Assembly (NCBI GenBank): GCA_035548495.1
Contig: DASZSV010000053.1
Coordinates: 1-64,000 of the forward strand
Source: CAILZL01 sp035548495
GTDB lineage: Bacteria; Pseudomonadota; Gammaproteobacteria; Steroidobacterales; Steroidobacteraceae
DNA length: 64,000 nt
Reading direction: 5' to 3'
Shown here: positions 1-9,474 of the stretch, piece by piece
Layout of the letters: the number at the start of each line of letters is the position of its first letter
Position numbering within the stretch: position 1 is the first letter of the stretch
The notes under the pieces: generated by a model
The model's input: the letters and a program-made list of their open reading frames with translations, nothing else
What the model was told of the DNA's origin: nothing
Database searches by the model: none
Translations under genes and position numbers: made by a program

Positions 1-1
1 A

Positions 2-694
2 TCACGATTGAATACTGTTCTCGCAGTTGTATATTTGATCTTTAACGAAGGTTACGGTGCAAGTTCTGGTGATGAGCTGATACGCGCTGAGTTATGCGAT
101 GAAGCCATACGATTGGGTCGCTTGCTCGTCGAGTTGTTGCCACAGGAATCTGAAGTACTGGGACTGTTGTCGTTGATGTTATTGATTGATGCCCGTCGTG
201 ATGCGCGCACCGATGAAGCCGGCAACTTCGTCAACCTGTCTGAACAGGATCGTTCTCTTTGGAGCCGCGATGAAATTGCAGAAGGCCAGGCCTTGTTGCG
301 AATCTGTTTGCAGCGCAATCAACCCGGCGTGTATCAACTGCAGGCGGCGATCAATGCTGTGCATGGCGACGCTGCAACATCTGCAGATACCGATTGGCCA
401 CAGATTCTGGAGCTGTACGATCATTTGATGATGCTTACACCGAGTCCGGTAGTTGCGCTCAATCGTGCTGTCGTCGTTGCAGAGATTGATGGACCCGATG
501 CCGCTTTGAAACTGGTCAATGCGATTGAAATGCCCCGCTATCATTTATATCACGCTGTGCGGGCGGACTTGCTACGAAGACTCGAACGTGATGCAGATGC
601 GGCGTTTGAATATCAAGCAGCGATGGAGTGCTGTGGGAATGGGAGGGAAAGGGAGTATTTGGAGAAGAGATATGAAGCGTTGGTTAAGAATTAG
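2..694 (+). CDS. ECF sigma factor with C-terminal helical (TPR-like) extension, 5'-truncated
   Basis: The frame is open from the window edge, so the sigma2/sigma4 domains and true start lie outside. The visible 230 residues are the long C-terminal extension of the ECF42-like / DUF6596 sigma factors. They begin with the typical VYLIFNEGY stretch and continue with helical repeats containing the LNRAVVVAE and YHLYHAVRADLLRRL segments. In this family the extension is thought to control the sigma factor in place of a separate anti-sigma protein; such genes often sit beside a YCII/DGPF-domain gene, which would be upstream. The ending is normal (tag at 692-694). Confidence 0.8.
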   Translation, partial: SRLNTVLAVVYLIFNEGYGASSGDELIRAELCDEAIRLGRLLVELLPQESEVLGLLSLMLLIDARRDARTDEAGNFVNLSEQDRSLWSRDEIAEGQALLRICLQRNQPGVYQLQAAINAVHGDAATSADTDWPQILELYDHLMMLTPSPVVALNRAVVVAEIDGPDAALKLVNAIEMPRYHLYHAVRADLLRRLERDADAAFEYQAAMECCGNGREREYLEKRYEALVKN

Positions 695-755
695 TGTAAA
701 TACGTAACAATTAGCACGGTGTTATTTTCGCGAAAACGGAAATATCGATAAGTCG

Positions 756-1295
756 TTAGAGTTCCTTAATGTGACTTCTGTATTCCCCGAATGCTGTATC
801 GCATTCAACCGTTGGTGCCTTTAATCTAAGAAATCGCTCCAATTCATCAATTCCGGTCATTGTCAACGGCACGATAATGGGAAACTCACCAGCCGGATAT
901 AAAACCAATGACTGACCTCCCCATTCTCGATATTTTACTTTTTTGAGAGCATTCCATCCACACTTTCGTACACCAGTCCACTGAGAGAAAAGTTCAATGC
1001 CGTCATCGTATAGTCTTATGCGGCGCCGCAGGGCATTCAGCATAAAAAGTACTGGGCTAGCAAGCGCTATTGCAAGAATGATTCTTGCGGTGCCCACGAA
1101 TCGACTACTTTCGCTTATGACGGTGGCTAACAAGATCCATCCGATTGACAAAATAGAAGCACAAATTAGTAAAGATCGTCTCGGCCTCAAAGTAACTATT
1201 GCGTCGCGTTTATCCGGCGAGATATCTTCGCAACCTTTGGGCTTATTCAATAGCGCGATAATGGGTTGTGCAATTCCGTACTTCCGGATTGTCAT
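756..1295 (-). CDS. Hypothetical membrane protein, possibly PH-like cytoplasmic domain
   Basis: A 179-residue protein. It has a short hydrophilic N-terminus, two closely spaced hydrophobic segments (about residues 42-62 and 68-88), then a basic and beta-rich C-terminal half (RIRLYDDGIELFSQWTGVRK). That layout resembles small bacterial proteins with two membrane helices and a PH-like domain, but I do not recognise the family. The coding DNA is richer in A and T and in rare codons than the efflux operon next to it, which may point to recent acquisition. It converges with the sigma factor gene; no partner is evident. Function unknown. Confidence 0.55.
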   Translation of the reverse strand: MTIRKYGIAQPIIALLNKPKGCEDISPDKRDAIVTLRPRRSLLICASILSIGWILLATVISESSRFVGTARIILAIALASPVLFMLNALRRRIRLYDDGIELFSQWTGVRKCGWNALKKVKYREWGGQSLVLYPAGEFPIIVPLTMTGIDELERFLRLKAPTVECDTAFGEYRSHIKEL

Positions 1296-1430
1296 TAGCA
1301 GTTAACTCCACCGATTAGTTTTCGCGAGTGTGTATTATAAATAAAACGATACCATGTAAAGAAGACCGAAGCATCGAGGGCAGCAAACACCCCACGTCGT
1401 GTCTGCAGGAACAGGCCAATTTTGCCTTGC

Positions 1431-1456
1431 TGGATTCCCGCTTTCGCGGGAATGAC
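1431..1456. repeat. dRS3-like dispersed palindrome
   Basis: Pattern TGGATTCCCGC-N-GCGGGAATGAC, i.e. ATTCCC-N8-GGGAAT, the form described for Neisseria dRS3 elements and common in many proteobacteria. Further copies lie at 9857-9882, 13507-13533, 14412-14438 (degenerate, opposite strand), 14492-14517, 48136-48161 and 50563-50588. Confidence 0.8.
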
Positions 1457-1525
1457 GCATCAGTAACTCAGCCACTTATGCCACGCGCCTTCGGTTTGTA
1501 CTACAGTTGTACACGTGAATAATCG

Positions 1526-1540
1526 TTGACACAGTGTCAA
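1526..1540. promoter_or_regulatory. Perfect 15-bp dyad, probable TetR operator
   Basis: TTGACACAGTGTCAA is a perfect inverted repeat (7-bp arms, 1-bp centre) 22 bp before the start of the TetR gene. TTGACA could double as a -35 box. A second partial dyad (TTGTACTACAGTTGTACA) lies just upstream. The position suggests autorepression of the regulator and control of the efflux genes behind it; this is inferred from location and symmetry only. Confidence 0.55.
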
Positions 1541-1562
1541 TGGAACGAATATCCTGCCCGCC

Positions 1563-2231
1563 ATGAATGACCTTGCCGAACGCCGTCAGGAAGAAAAAGA
1601 AAGCCGTCGTGACCAGATTCTCGACGCGGCCATGGCCGTTGCGGACCAGGTTGGCGTTGACAGCTTCACCATGGATCAGGTCGCCAAAAAAGCCCGGCTT
1701 TCCCGGGCATTGATCTATGTGTACTTCCAGAACAAGGAAGACATGCTGATTGGTCTTGCTGACCGCGCACACCTTGAACTGGGCAACCGCTTTACCGCCA
1801 TCACCAACAAGAAACAAACCGGCTTGAAAATGGTGCAGGACATGGGCCGCGCCTACGTGGAATTTGCCACGGCATATCGTGTGTACTTCGACGCAATGGC
1901 TTGTTTTGCTGCGCATGAAACGCATATCAACGAACAGAATGAAAACGAAGCGCGCTGTATGCAAGCCTGTGATCGTGTGATGGGCGTACTGGTGCAAGCA
2001 CTGAAAATCGGCATTGCCGATGGTTCATTGCGTCGTGACATGGGGCCACCCGAAATGGTGGCGCTGACGCTGTGGGGCCTGATGTACGGCGTCATTCAGA
2101 TCATTTCATCCAAAGAAGCAGTGTTGAACTATCTCGGCGCATCGGGTAACCAACTGGTGGAGAGCGCGTTACAACTGGCCACCCGTTCGCTGGTATCAGA
2201 TACCAAGCCGGCCACCAAACGCAAAAAATAA
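1563..2231 (+). CDS. TetR/AcrR family transcriptional regulator
   Basis: A 222-residue TetR repressor. Residues about 15-62 form the helix-turn-helix domain (RRDQILDAAMAVADQVGV, then MDQVAKKARLSRALIYVYFQNKEDML); the rest is a helical ligand-binding domain ending in a lysine-rich tail. It lies 16 bp before a TolC-adaptor-RND operon on the same strand, the usual place for a local regulator sensing a pump substrate. The perfect dyad at 1526-1540 is its likely operator. The ligand cannot be told from sequence. Start chosen at the ATG just after the operator; no strong ribosome binding site is seen. Confidence 0.88.
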   Translation: MNDLAERRQEEKESRRDQILDAAMAVADQVGVDSFTMDQVAKKARLSRALIYVYFQNKEDMLIGLADRAHLELGNRFTAITNKKQTGLKMVQDMGRAYVEFATAYRVYFDAMACFAAHETHINEQNENEARCMQACDRVMGVLVQALKIGIADGSLRRDMGPPEMVALTLWGLMYGVIQIISSKEAVLNYLGASGNQLVESALQLATRSLVSDTKPATKRKK

Positions 2232-2247
2232 CCGGATCATCAATGTC

Positions 2248-3681
2248 ATGAAAAACACCAACTTTCGACTGACATTTGACACTCGTCTAATTAATAAGCA
2301 CTTGCCTAAAGCAATAATGCTGTTGCTGGTCGCCTTCTCGTGTCCAGGCGAAGCGCGCGAATTGCAGGACGTAATTGATGACTACGTGACCACAGGCATG
2401 CACAGCAATCTGGCATTGCAGGCGGAAACATATTCGGTGCAGCAAGCCAGAGCCACACTGGATGCGGCACGTGCGCACTATCTTCCTGAGCTGAGTTTCA
2501 ACGCCAGTTACAACTGGGCGCATGGCGGCCGCACCATTGATTTCCCTATTGGTGATGCGTTGAATCCGGTGTATTCAACCTTGAACCAGATGCTGGAAGC
2601 CCAGGGACAACAAGGCAACTTTCCTCATGTTGACAACATCACGATTCCTTTTCTGCGTGCGCATGAAGAAGACACGCATTTCAGTCTGCGGCAGCCGTTG
2701 TATGCGCCCGCCATTCGTGCCGGTGTGCGTGCCCAGCAGGCGGTGCTGGATGCTTCGCAACAGCAGCGTATTGCACTGGCTAGGGAATTGAAGCGCGACA
2801 TCACCGTGGCGTACCTGAACTGGCTGAAAGCCAGCAATGAAGTGCAGATTGTCGAGAACACCCAGGCCCTGCTTCAGGAAAATGTGCGGGTGAACGAATC
2901 ATTGTTCAACAACGGCAAGGTGACAGAAGATCAACCGCTGCGGGCGCGCGCGGAATTGCTGGAAGTGGAGCAACAGCTGGAGCAATCGCGCAATGGCAGA
3001 CAACAGGCGCAAAGCTATGTGAATTTCCTGCTCAATCGTCCACTGGATCAGCCCCTTGAAGACGCCACGGTACCGGCCGAACTCAACACCATGGCGGTCG
3101 ACCTTGCACAATCGCAACAGCAAGCGCTTTCACAACGTGCAGAGTTGCAGCAACTTGATAAAGCCACCGTTGCGGCACAACGTCAAGTGGATGTGGCAAA
3201 GGCGGCTGCAACACCGATGTTGTCCGTTGGCGTGGACAGCGGCATTCAAGGTGAAGATTACGGTTTTGATTCGCAACATCGCTACACCGTCGCATCACTG
3301 CAACTTACCTGGAAGTTTTACGCCGGCGGTGGTTTGCATGCACAGGTGGATGCCGCCAATGCACAGGCCAAGCGGCTGGCGGCACAGCGTGATTCGGCAC
3401 AACAGCAGATTGCCTTGCAGGTGCAACAGGCTGTGGACCGCTATCGCACGGCGGTCACTTCATTGAGTGTAGCCAATGCGCGTGCAGAAGCCGCACGCGT
3501 GGTGTTTCGCATTGCCAGTCACAAACGCAATGAAGGCGTGATCAGCCAGAGCGAGTTTCTTGATGCACGCACCGCGCTGACCAATGCGGAACTGAATTTG
3601 AATCTGACGCGCTTCACCGTGTTGTCGGATGCTGCGGAGCTGGAATATGCCACGGCCAGCGGAGTGTTGCCGCTGCAGTAA
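2248..3681 (+). CDS. TolC-family outer membrane efflux protein
   Basis: A 477-residue outer-membrane channel subunit. An N-terminal hydrophobic segment (about residues 22-35, ending near GEARE) fits a signal peptide, perhaps with a shorter true N-terminus. The mature part is long alpha-helical with two similar halves, rich in Gln and Ala (QQARATLDAARAHYLPEL; later VDRYRTAVTSLSVANARAEAARV). This is typical of the TolC/NodT fold, whose trimer spans the periplasm. It is followed by the adaptor and the RND pump, so the three together form a tripartite exporter. The order TolC-adaptor-pump behind a TetR gene is common in RND loci of this type. Confidence 0.9.
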   Translation: MKNTNFRLTFDTRLINKHLPKAIMLLLVAFSCPGEARELQDVIDDYVTTGMHSNLALQAETYSVQQARATLDAARAHYLPELSFNASYNWAHGGRTIDFPIGDALNPVYSTLNQMLEAQGQQGNFPHVDNITIPFLRAHEEDTHFSLRQPLYAPAIRAGVRAQQAVLDASQQQRIALARELKRDITVAYLNWLKASNEVQIVENTQALLQENVRVNESLFNNGKVTEDQPLRARAELLEVEQQLEQSRNGRQQAQSYVNFLLNRPLDQPLEDATVPAELNTMAVDLAQSQQQALSQRAELQQLDKATVAAQRQVDVAKAAATPMLSVGVDSGIQGEDYGFDSQHRYTVASLQLTWKFYAGGGLHAQVDAANAQAKRLAAQRDSAQQQIALQVQQAVDRYRTAVTSLSVANARAEAARVVFRIASHKRNEGVISQSEFLDARTALTNAELNLNLTRFTVLSDAAELEYATASGVLPLQ

Positions 3682-3858
3682 TGGATACGGATACTGCTGC
3701 CGAACGATGCCACTGAGTTTGTTGTGAAAACACAGGAAAAACAGGATGTTTTTTCCGGAATCTCCATGGACGGATTTACGACGTTGGTTGCACAAGCAAG
3801 TTAGCGGCATCGTTCAGGAATTGCAGTCGTCGAACAGTTGATACAAACGGTATTGAAC

Positions 3859-4917
3859 ATGAACAACAAACGGCTTTTTCTTTATTCCACTTTTATTGTG
3901 ATCAACACAGTAATCATTGCCGCCTGCTCACATCAAAACGATGTAGTGCCCGCACCCACACCAGTGCATGTGATGACTGCGAAACCCGGCCCCGGCGCAG
4001 CCGAGATCGTTACCACCGGCACGGTTGCTGCGGCCGATGAATCGAAGCTGTCATTCAAGGTGGGCGGCATCATTCAACGCATTGCCGTGCGCGAAGGCGA
4101 ACCAGTGAAAGCAGGACAACTGCTGGCAGAGCTCATTCCCACCGATGTCGATGCACAACTGCAACAGGCACAGCAACTGAATGACAAGGCACAGCGCGAC
4201 TTGCAGCGTGGTGAACGGCTGTACGCCGATCAGGTGATTCCACTCGCTCAATTGCAGGACTTGCGCACACAGGCCAAGGTCGCTGCTGCACAACTGCAAG
4301 CCGCAGAATTCAATCAGGAACATGCGCGCATTGTGGCTCCCGCAGCGGGCACCATTCTGCGCAAGCTTGCCGAAGAACATGAACTGGTTGCACCTGCACA
4401 ACCCGTCCTTGTGCTTGGCGCCAGTAACAAGGGCTTTGTCGTGCGCAGCGCCCTGTCGGATCGCGATGCCGTGCAATTGCACGTGGGTGATGCCGCCACC
4501 GTGCAACTGGATGCATTTGGCGGCAAAAAGTTTTCCGGCTATCTCAGTGAAATCGGTGGCGCTGCACAAATCGAGAATGGATTGTTTCCTGTTGAAGTGC
4601 ATTTGAAGAATGTCAATGAAACACTGGCAAGCGGCCTGATCGCACAGGTCAGCATTCAACCGGATCAGGCCAGCACACAGTCGTTGCTGTATGTCCCCAC
4701 CGGCGCAGTGGTGTCCGGCGTGGGCCGCCGCGCCGATCTGTTTGTGCTGTCGCATGAAAATGGTCAGGACGTGGCCCGGCGTCGTGAAGTCACCGTGGCT
4801 TTTTTCTCGCGTGATCAGGTGGCGCTGAGCAGCGGCATACAGGCGGGTGATCAAGTCATCACCGATGGCGCACTGTATCTCAGTGATGGCGAACATGTCA
4901 GCGTGCAGGCGCAATAA
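3859..4917 (+). CDS. RND efflux periplasmic adaptor (membrane fusion) lipoprotein
   Basis: I chose the ATG at 3859 because it gives a good lipoprotein signal: MNNKRLF, a hydrophobic run, then the lipobox IAAC. An in-frame ATG 21 bp upstream also exists. The mature protein (~350 aa total) shows the biotinyl-lipoyl hairpin (SFKVGGIIQRIAVREGEPVKAGQLLAEL), a coiled-coil hairpin (ADVDAQL region to about residue 145), and beta-barrel and membrane-proximal domains. It links the inner-membrane pump to the TolC channel. The pump gene starts 12 bp after its stop, so the two are probably co-transcribed. Confidence 0.9.
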   Translation: MNNKRLFLYSTFIVINTVIIAACSHQNDVVPAPTPVHVMTAKPGPGAAEIVTTGTVAAADESKLSFKVGGIIQRIAVREGEPVKAGQLLAELIPTDVDAQLQQAQQLNDKAQRDLQRGERLYADQVIPLAQLQDLRTQAKVAAAQLQAAEFNQEHARIVAPAAGTILRKLAEEHELVAPAQPVLVLGASNKGFVVRSALSDRDAVQLHVGDAATVQLDAFGGKKFSGYLSEIGGAAQIENGLFPVEVHLKNVNETLASGLIAQVSIQPDQASTQSLLYVPTGAVVSGVGRRADLFVLSHENGQDVARRREVTVAFFSRDQVALSSGIQAGDQVITDGALYLSDGEHVSVQAQ

Positions 4918-4929
4918 AGCGGAGCACAC

Positions 4930-7900
4930 ATGAAACTGCTGGAATTTCCGATTCGCCGCTATCAGTTCACACTGGTTGCCTTTCTGTGTCTGGTGGCCAT
5001 CGGCTGGTTTGCATTCAACACCATTCCGCGTGAAGAAGATCCATTCTTCCGTTCTGCTGCGTATTCCATCACCACCATTTATCCCGGCGCCGATCCCAAG
5101 GAAATAGAAAGACAGATTGTCAAACCGATTGAAGATCGCCTTGCTGCGCTGGATGACGTGTTCAAACTGGAAACCAATGTTGTCGATGGTGTCAGCGTCA
5201 TCTTCATCCAGTTCGGCGTGCATTCCGATCCTGACAAAAAATACGATGAAGTCACACGCGAAGTCGGCGCCGTGCGTGACAGCCTGCCGCCCAACACGGC
5301 CACCATCAACGTGCGCAAGTGGAGCCCGGGGTTTGTCAACATTGTGCAAATTGCGTTGGTGTCGGATGAAGCACCGTACAGTGAACTGGAAGACACGGCG
5401 CGACGTTTGTCCGATACGTTGAAAACAGTGCCGGGTGTGCGTACCGCAGAAACCTGGGGATATCCCGCGCGCGAACTGCGTGTGGCATTGAATCTGGCGC
5501 GCATGGCTGAATTGAAGATCACGCCCGCCGAAGTGAGCAATGCCCTGCAAAGCGAAAACGCCGCCATCCCCGCGGGATTCATTGATCTTGGCGCACGTAC
5601 ATTCAGCCTGAAAACGTCGGACAGTTTTCGTTCCGTTGAAGACGTGCGCGATACCATCGTGGCATCGCGCCGTGGACAACTGACGCGGGTTAAAGACATT
5701 GCCGATGTACGCTGGGACAATGCGCCGCTGAGTTACATTGCACGTTACAACGGCAAGCGCGCGGTGTTTGTCACCGCACAACAGCAGGACGGACAAAATA
5801 TACTCAAGACTGCAAAGCGTATTGGTGATGCCATTGATGCCTTCCGTCCCAGCGTGCCCTCCAACATCAAACTGGAGTGGGGCTTCAGTCAGGCGGACAA
5901 CGTCGCACATCGTTTGAACAGCCTGTATCGCGACTTCGGCATTGCCGTGGCACTGGTGTTGATCACGCTATTGCCACTGGGATTGCGTGCTGCGGGTATT
6001 GTGATGATCTCGGTTCCACTGTCACTCGCGTTCGGATTGGCCGTGCTGTACTTCGTCGGTTACTCGCTCAATCAGATTTCCATTGCCGGTTTCGTGGTGG
6101 CGCTGGGTTTGCTGGTCGATGATTCGATTGTGGTGGTGGAAAACATTGCACGCCATCTGCGCGAGGGTCATTCGCGTATCAAAGCCGCGTTGCTAGCAAC
6201 CGAACAGATTTTTGAAGCCATCATTGGTTGTACGGCGACATTGATCTTTGCCTTTCTGCCGTTGCTGATGTTGCCGGGTGATGCGGGCAAATTCATTCGC
6301 GTATTGCCGACCTCCATTGTCGCAACAGTACTGGGCTCATTGATTGTGGCGCTGTTTGTGATTCCTTTTCTCGCCAGCCAGATGCTGAAAGACAAAGGGG
6401 AGCACAGCAACGAGGAAAGCACACTGCTGCGTGCGGTGATGGGCGGCATTCATCGTTACTATCAACCGGCATTGCATGCAGCATTGCGCAAGCCGCGAAC
6501 CACTGCATGGGTGGCGATTGGCGGTTCGATCATTCTGTCGATGATCATTGTGCCGATACTGGGATCAAGCCTGTTTCCCAAAGCGGATACACCGCGCTTT
6601 CTCATCGACATCTCCACACCCAATGGCAGCAGCTTTGCAGAAACAGTGAAGGCACTGGATTTTGTCGAAGCGCAGTTGAAGAAAACACCCGACATCAAGG
6701 ATTACTTTTCGAATGTTGGTCATGGCAATCCGCAAATCTATTACAACCATATTCCCGTGGAATACTCGGCAAATTTTGCGGAAATCTATGTGCAGTTGAA
6801 TCACTACAGTCCGCGCCATACGCCAGCCCTGCTGGACGAATTGCGCAGCCGTCTTGACCACTATCCCAACGCGCACATCACGGTAAAGGAATTCGTCAAT
6901 GGCATTCCGATTTCTGCACCGATTTCCGTGCGCGTGCTGGGACCGGACCTGGATGTGCTGGAGAAACTCAGTCATGAAGTGGAAGCCGTGGTGAAATCCA
7001 CACCGGGCACACGCGATGTGAACAACGCTATGCGCGTTTCACGCACCAACCTGCGATTGAATGTGGATCATGACAAAGCCAATTTGCTGGGCGTGCCCAC
7101 CGTGGAATTTGATCGCGCAGTGCGCATGGCCGTGAGCGGCATTCCTGCCGGCAAGTATCGCGATACCGATGGTGAACAATACGACATCATGATGCGTGTG
7201 CCGGTGGGTGATCGCGCCAATCTGGATACGCTGCGGCAGATACGCGTGCCCACCGTTACCGGACAGAGTCTGCCGTTGTCGCAACTTGCTTCATTGCAAT
7301 TTGAAAGCGCACCGATACTCATTCAGCGTTTCAGCCGTGAACGCGCGGTAGTCATCGACGCACAGGTATTGCGTGGTGAAAACGTCGGCAAAGTCACACA
7401 GGCGGTTGTCAAACGTTTGAGTGCCTTTCGCTGGCCGCCGGGTTATCACTATGCACTGGGTGGTGAAGCCGCTTCCAGCGCGGAGAGTTTCTCCGGCATT
7501 GGCACCGCCATCATCATTGCCATCTTCGGTGTGTTCGCCGTGCTGGTGTTGGAGTTCGGTAATTTCAAGAGTACCTTGATTGTGTTGACAGTCGTACCCT
7601 TGGGCGTAATGGGCGGTTTATTGATGTTGTTGCTTACCGGCAATGATATTTCATTCACTGCGAGTATCGGCTTCATTGGCCTGATTGGCATTGAAATCAA
7701 GAATTCGATTTTGCTGGTGGATTTCACCAATCAATTGCGACGTCAGGGTGTTGCACTGGATGAGGCGATTGAACGCGCCGGTGAGATTCGTTTCTTCCCC
7801 ATTTTATTGACGTCAGCAACGGCCATTGGCGGCCTGTTGCCATTGGCGCTGGAAAATACGGGTATTTATTCACCCCTGGCCTGGGTGATCATTGGTGGCT

Positions 7901-7998
7901 TGATTACCTCAACCCTGCTGGCAAGATTAGTCACACCGGTGATGTATAAATTGTTTGCGCCCAGTCTGGAATCGATCATGGGTGGCGAGGTTGAATAG
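4930..7998 (+). CDS. RND efflux pump inner-membrane permease
   Basis: 1022 residues, the usual size for AcrB-type transporters. The N-terminus enters TM1 directly (RRYQFTLVAFLCLVAIGWF), followed by the first periplasmic porter domain, a central block of membrane helices with the proton-relay pair in GLLVDDSIVVVEN, a second porter domain, and the final helices (IGLIGIEIKNSILLVDFTN). Proton-driven export of an unidentified small molecule is expected. It ends the operon; a dispersed GC-rich repeat follows the stop. Sequence character is nearer the general drug/solvent (HAE) branch than the heavy-metal branch, but substrate is not predictable. Confidence 0.93.
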   Translation: MKLLEFPIRRYQFTLVAFLCLVAIGWFAFNTIPREEDPFFRSAAYSITTIYPGADPKEIERQIVKPIEDRLAALDDVFKLETNVVDGVSVIFIQFGVHSDPDKKYDEVTREVGAVRDSLPPNTATINVRKWSPGFVNIVQIALVSDEAPYSELEDTARRLSDTLKTVPGVRTAETWGYPARELRVALNLARMAELKITPAEVSNALQSENAAIPAGFIDLGARTFSLKTSDSFRSVEDVRDTIVASRRGQLTRVKDIADVRWDNAPLSYIARYNGKRAVFVTAQQQDGQNILKTAKRIGDAIDAFRPSVPSNIKLEWGFSQADNVAHRLNSLYRDFGIAVALVLITLLPLGLRAAGIVMISVPLSLAFGLAVLYFVGYSLNQISIAGFVVALGLLVDDSIVVVENIARHLREGHSRIKAALLATEQIFEAIIGCTATLIFAFLPLLMLPGDAGKFIRVLPTSIVATVLGSLIVALFVIPFLASQMLKDKGEHSNEESTLLRAVMGGIHRYYQPALHAALRKPRTTAWVAIGGSIILSMIIVPILGSSLFPKADTPRFLIDISTPNGSSFAETVKALDFVEAQLKKTPDIKDYFSNVGHGNPQIYYNHIPVEYSANFAEIYVQLNHYSPRHTPALLDELRSRLDHYPNAHITVKEFVNGIPISAPISVRVLGPDLDVLEKLSHEVEAVVKSTPGTRDVNNAMRVSRTNLRLNVDHDKANLLGVPTVEFDRAVRMAVSGIPAGKYRDTDGEQYDIMMRVPVGDRANLDTLRQIRVPTVTGQSLPLSQLASLQFESAPILIQRFSRERAVVIDAQVLRGENVGKVTQAVVKRLSAFRWPPGYHYALGGEAASSAESFSGIGTAIIIAIFGVFAVLVLEFGNFKSTLIVLTVVPLGVMGGLLMLLLTGNDISFTASIGFIGLIGIEIKNSILLVDFTNQLRRQGVALDEAIERAGEIRFFPILLTSATAIGGLLPLALENTGIYSPLAWVIIGGLITSTLLARLVTPVMYKLFAPSLESIMGGEVE

Positions 7999-8003
7999 CC
8001 TCC

Positions 8004-8050
8004 TGTTCCCTCCCCTTTGATGGGGAGGGCCAGGGAGAAGGCGAGAGAGT
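8004..8050. repeat. Dispersed GC-rich repeat (CTCCCC...GGGGAG type)
   Basis: CCCTCCCC-TTTGAT-GGGGAGGG forms a hairpin 6 nt after the RND stop and may act as a terminator. Similar copies, some starting CCCCTCACCC, occur at 13261-13301 (inside phaC), 49459-49502, 49535-49577, 54148-54201, 54229-54272, 55406-55450 and 55480-55521. Confidence 0.75.
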
Positions 8051-8095
8051 TTTCGCGAGACTGATAAATTTGCCGGACCCTTCATGACTGGTAAA

Positions 8096-8118
8096 GCACT
8101 CATTTGCAAGATGAGTGC
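8096..8118. repeat. Short inverted repeat before chaA
   Basis: GCACTCATTTGCAAGATGAGTGC is a near-perfect dyad (GCACTCAT / ATGAGTGC) 66 bp upstream of the antiporter start. It could be an operator or a short hairpin; no matching regulator was identified. Confidence 0.35.
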
Positions 8119-8183
8119 TATGATCGCCCCATCGCATAAAACCAACCCGTAAAACGTGTCGTCTTAATTAGAACTACACCAAA

Positions 8184-9335
8184 ATGAAAACCGCCTCACC
8201 CATTCCGGCGTGGTCTGTAATTGTGCCGATCATCTGCTGGCTGTTACTGGCAGGCGCGGCATTCGGTATGAATGGCAATGTGTATACCTTACTGCTGGGT
8301 ATCGCGTTGCTAACCGGCGTGCTGTGTGCCGTGCATCATGCCGAGGTGGTTGCGCATCGTGTTGGCGAACCTTTTGGCACACTGGTGCTCGCCGTTGCAG
8401 TGACGGTGATTGAAGTGGCACTGATTGTTTCGTTGATGTTGAACAGTGGCGAGGAAACAACGGCACTGGCCCGCGATACGGTGTTTGCCGCCATCATGAT
8501 CATTCTCAACGGCATTGTCGGTTTGTGTCTGCTGGTGGGCGGCACACGATTTCATGAGCAGTCTTTTGGACAGCGTGGAGTCAGCGCGTCACTGGCGACA
8601 CTGGCTGCCATTGCCGGACTGACGCTGGTGCTGCCCAACTACACCACTACATTATCTGGACCATTCTACAGTTCAAGCCAGTTGGGTTTTGTCGCGATTG
8701 TGTCAGTGGTGTTGTATGGAACCTTTGTACTGGTGCAGACCATACGGCATCGTGATTATTTTTTGCCTGCGGTTACAGAAGCGCCCAAGGAAAAGAAACA
8801 AAGTAAAGATACCCGGGACCATAAAGAGGATAAGAATAAAAAAGATGAGAGCGAAGAGCCGCATGCTCCACCACCAAGTAACACGGCTGCATTGATCAGC
8901 GCGATGTTGTTGTTGATCAGCCTCGGCGCAGTGGTGTTGCTCGCCAAGTCGCTGGCACCAATGGTAGAAAGTATCGTGGAAAATGCCGGTGCACCCAAGA
9001 CACTGGTCGGCATCATCATCGCTGCCATGGTGTTGCTGCCGGAAGGTTTCGCCGCAGTACGCGCCGCACGCCACAATCGACTGCAAACCAGCCTTAATCT
9101 GGCATTGGGTTCGGCACTCGCCAGCATTGGGTTAACCATCCCCGCTGTCGCCATTGTCTCATTGATGACCGGCTGGACATTAACATTGGGACTGGATGCC
9201 AAGGCCACCGTGTTGCTGGTGTTATCGTTGTTTGTATCCACCTTGTCACTTGGTACGGGCCGGACGACTGTCTTACAGGGCACTGTGCATTTGGTGATCT
9301 TTGCGGCGTATTTGTTTACGACGGTTGTGCCTTGA
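8184..9335 (+). CDS. chaA: ChaA-type calcium(sodium,potassium)/proton antiporter
   Basis: A 383-residue integral membrane protein with about 11 hydrophobic segments. The two inverted CaCA repeats are visible: the first carries LAVAVTVIEVALIVSLMLN with its conserved acidic residue. The second carries LLPEGFAAVRAARHNRLQTS followed by NLALGSALASIGLTIP. A highly charged Lys/Glu-rich loop (about residues 200-232) separates the halves, as in ChaA. It exchanges cytoplasmic Ca2+ or monovalent cations for protons. It is preceded by a small dyad at 8096-8118 and stands alone. Confidence 0.85.
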   Translation: MKTASPIPAWSVIVPIICWLLLAGAAFGMNGNVYTLLLGIALLTGVLCAVHHAEVVAHRVGEPFGTLVLAVAVTVIEVALIVSLMLNSGEETTALARDTVFAAIMIILNGIVGLCLLVGGTRFHEQSFGQRGVSASLATLAAIAGLTLVLPNYTTTLSGPFYSSSQLGFVAIVSVVLYGTFVLVQTIRHRDYFLPAVTEAPKEKKQSKDTRDHKEDKNKKDESEEPHAPPPSNTAALISAMLLLISLGAVVLLAKSLAPMVESIVENAGAPKTLVGIIIAAMVLLPEGFAAVRAARHNRLQTSLNLALGSALASIGLTIPAVAIVSLMTGWTLTLGLDAKATVLLVLSLFVSTLSLGTGRTTVLQGTVHLVIFAAYLFTTVVP

Positions 9336-9474
9336 GTATTGCTGAATGTTGCTGAGTTGCTGCGCTGCTATTTTCTTGCATCTCTCGTTCCATCGCGGAA
9401 AGAGAAAGCTATTGCACATTCATACCGCTTATCGAACGAAAGAAAAGTTACATGCTGATTTGACACCATCCAGA

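Noticed and set aside
4051..5910. A 619-codon open frame on the minus strand
   Set aside because: It lies entirely opposite the efflux adaptor and RND pump genes, has Cys/His-rich low-complexity translation and no family resemblance. It is a by-product of the codon bias of the true genes.
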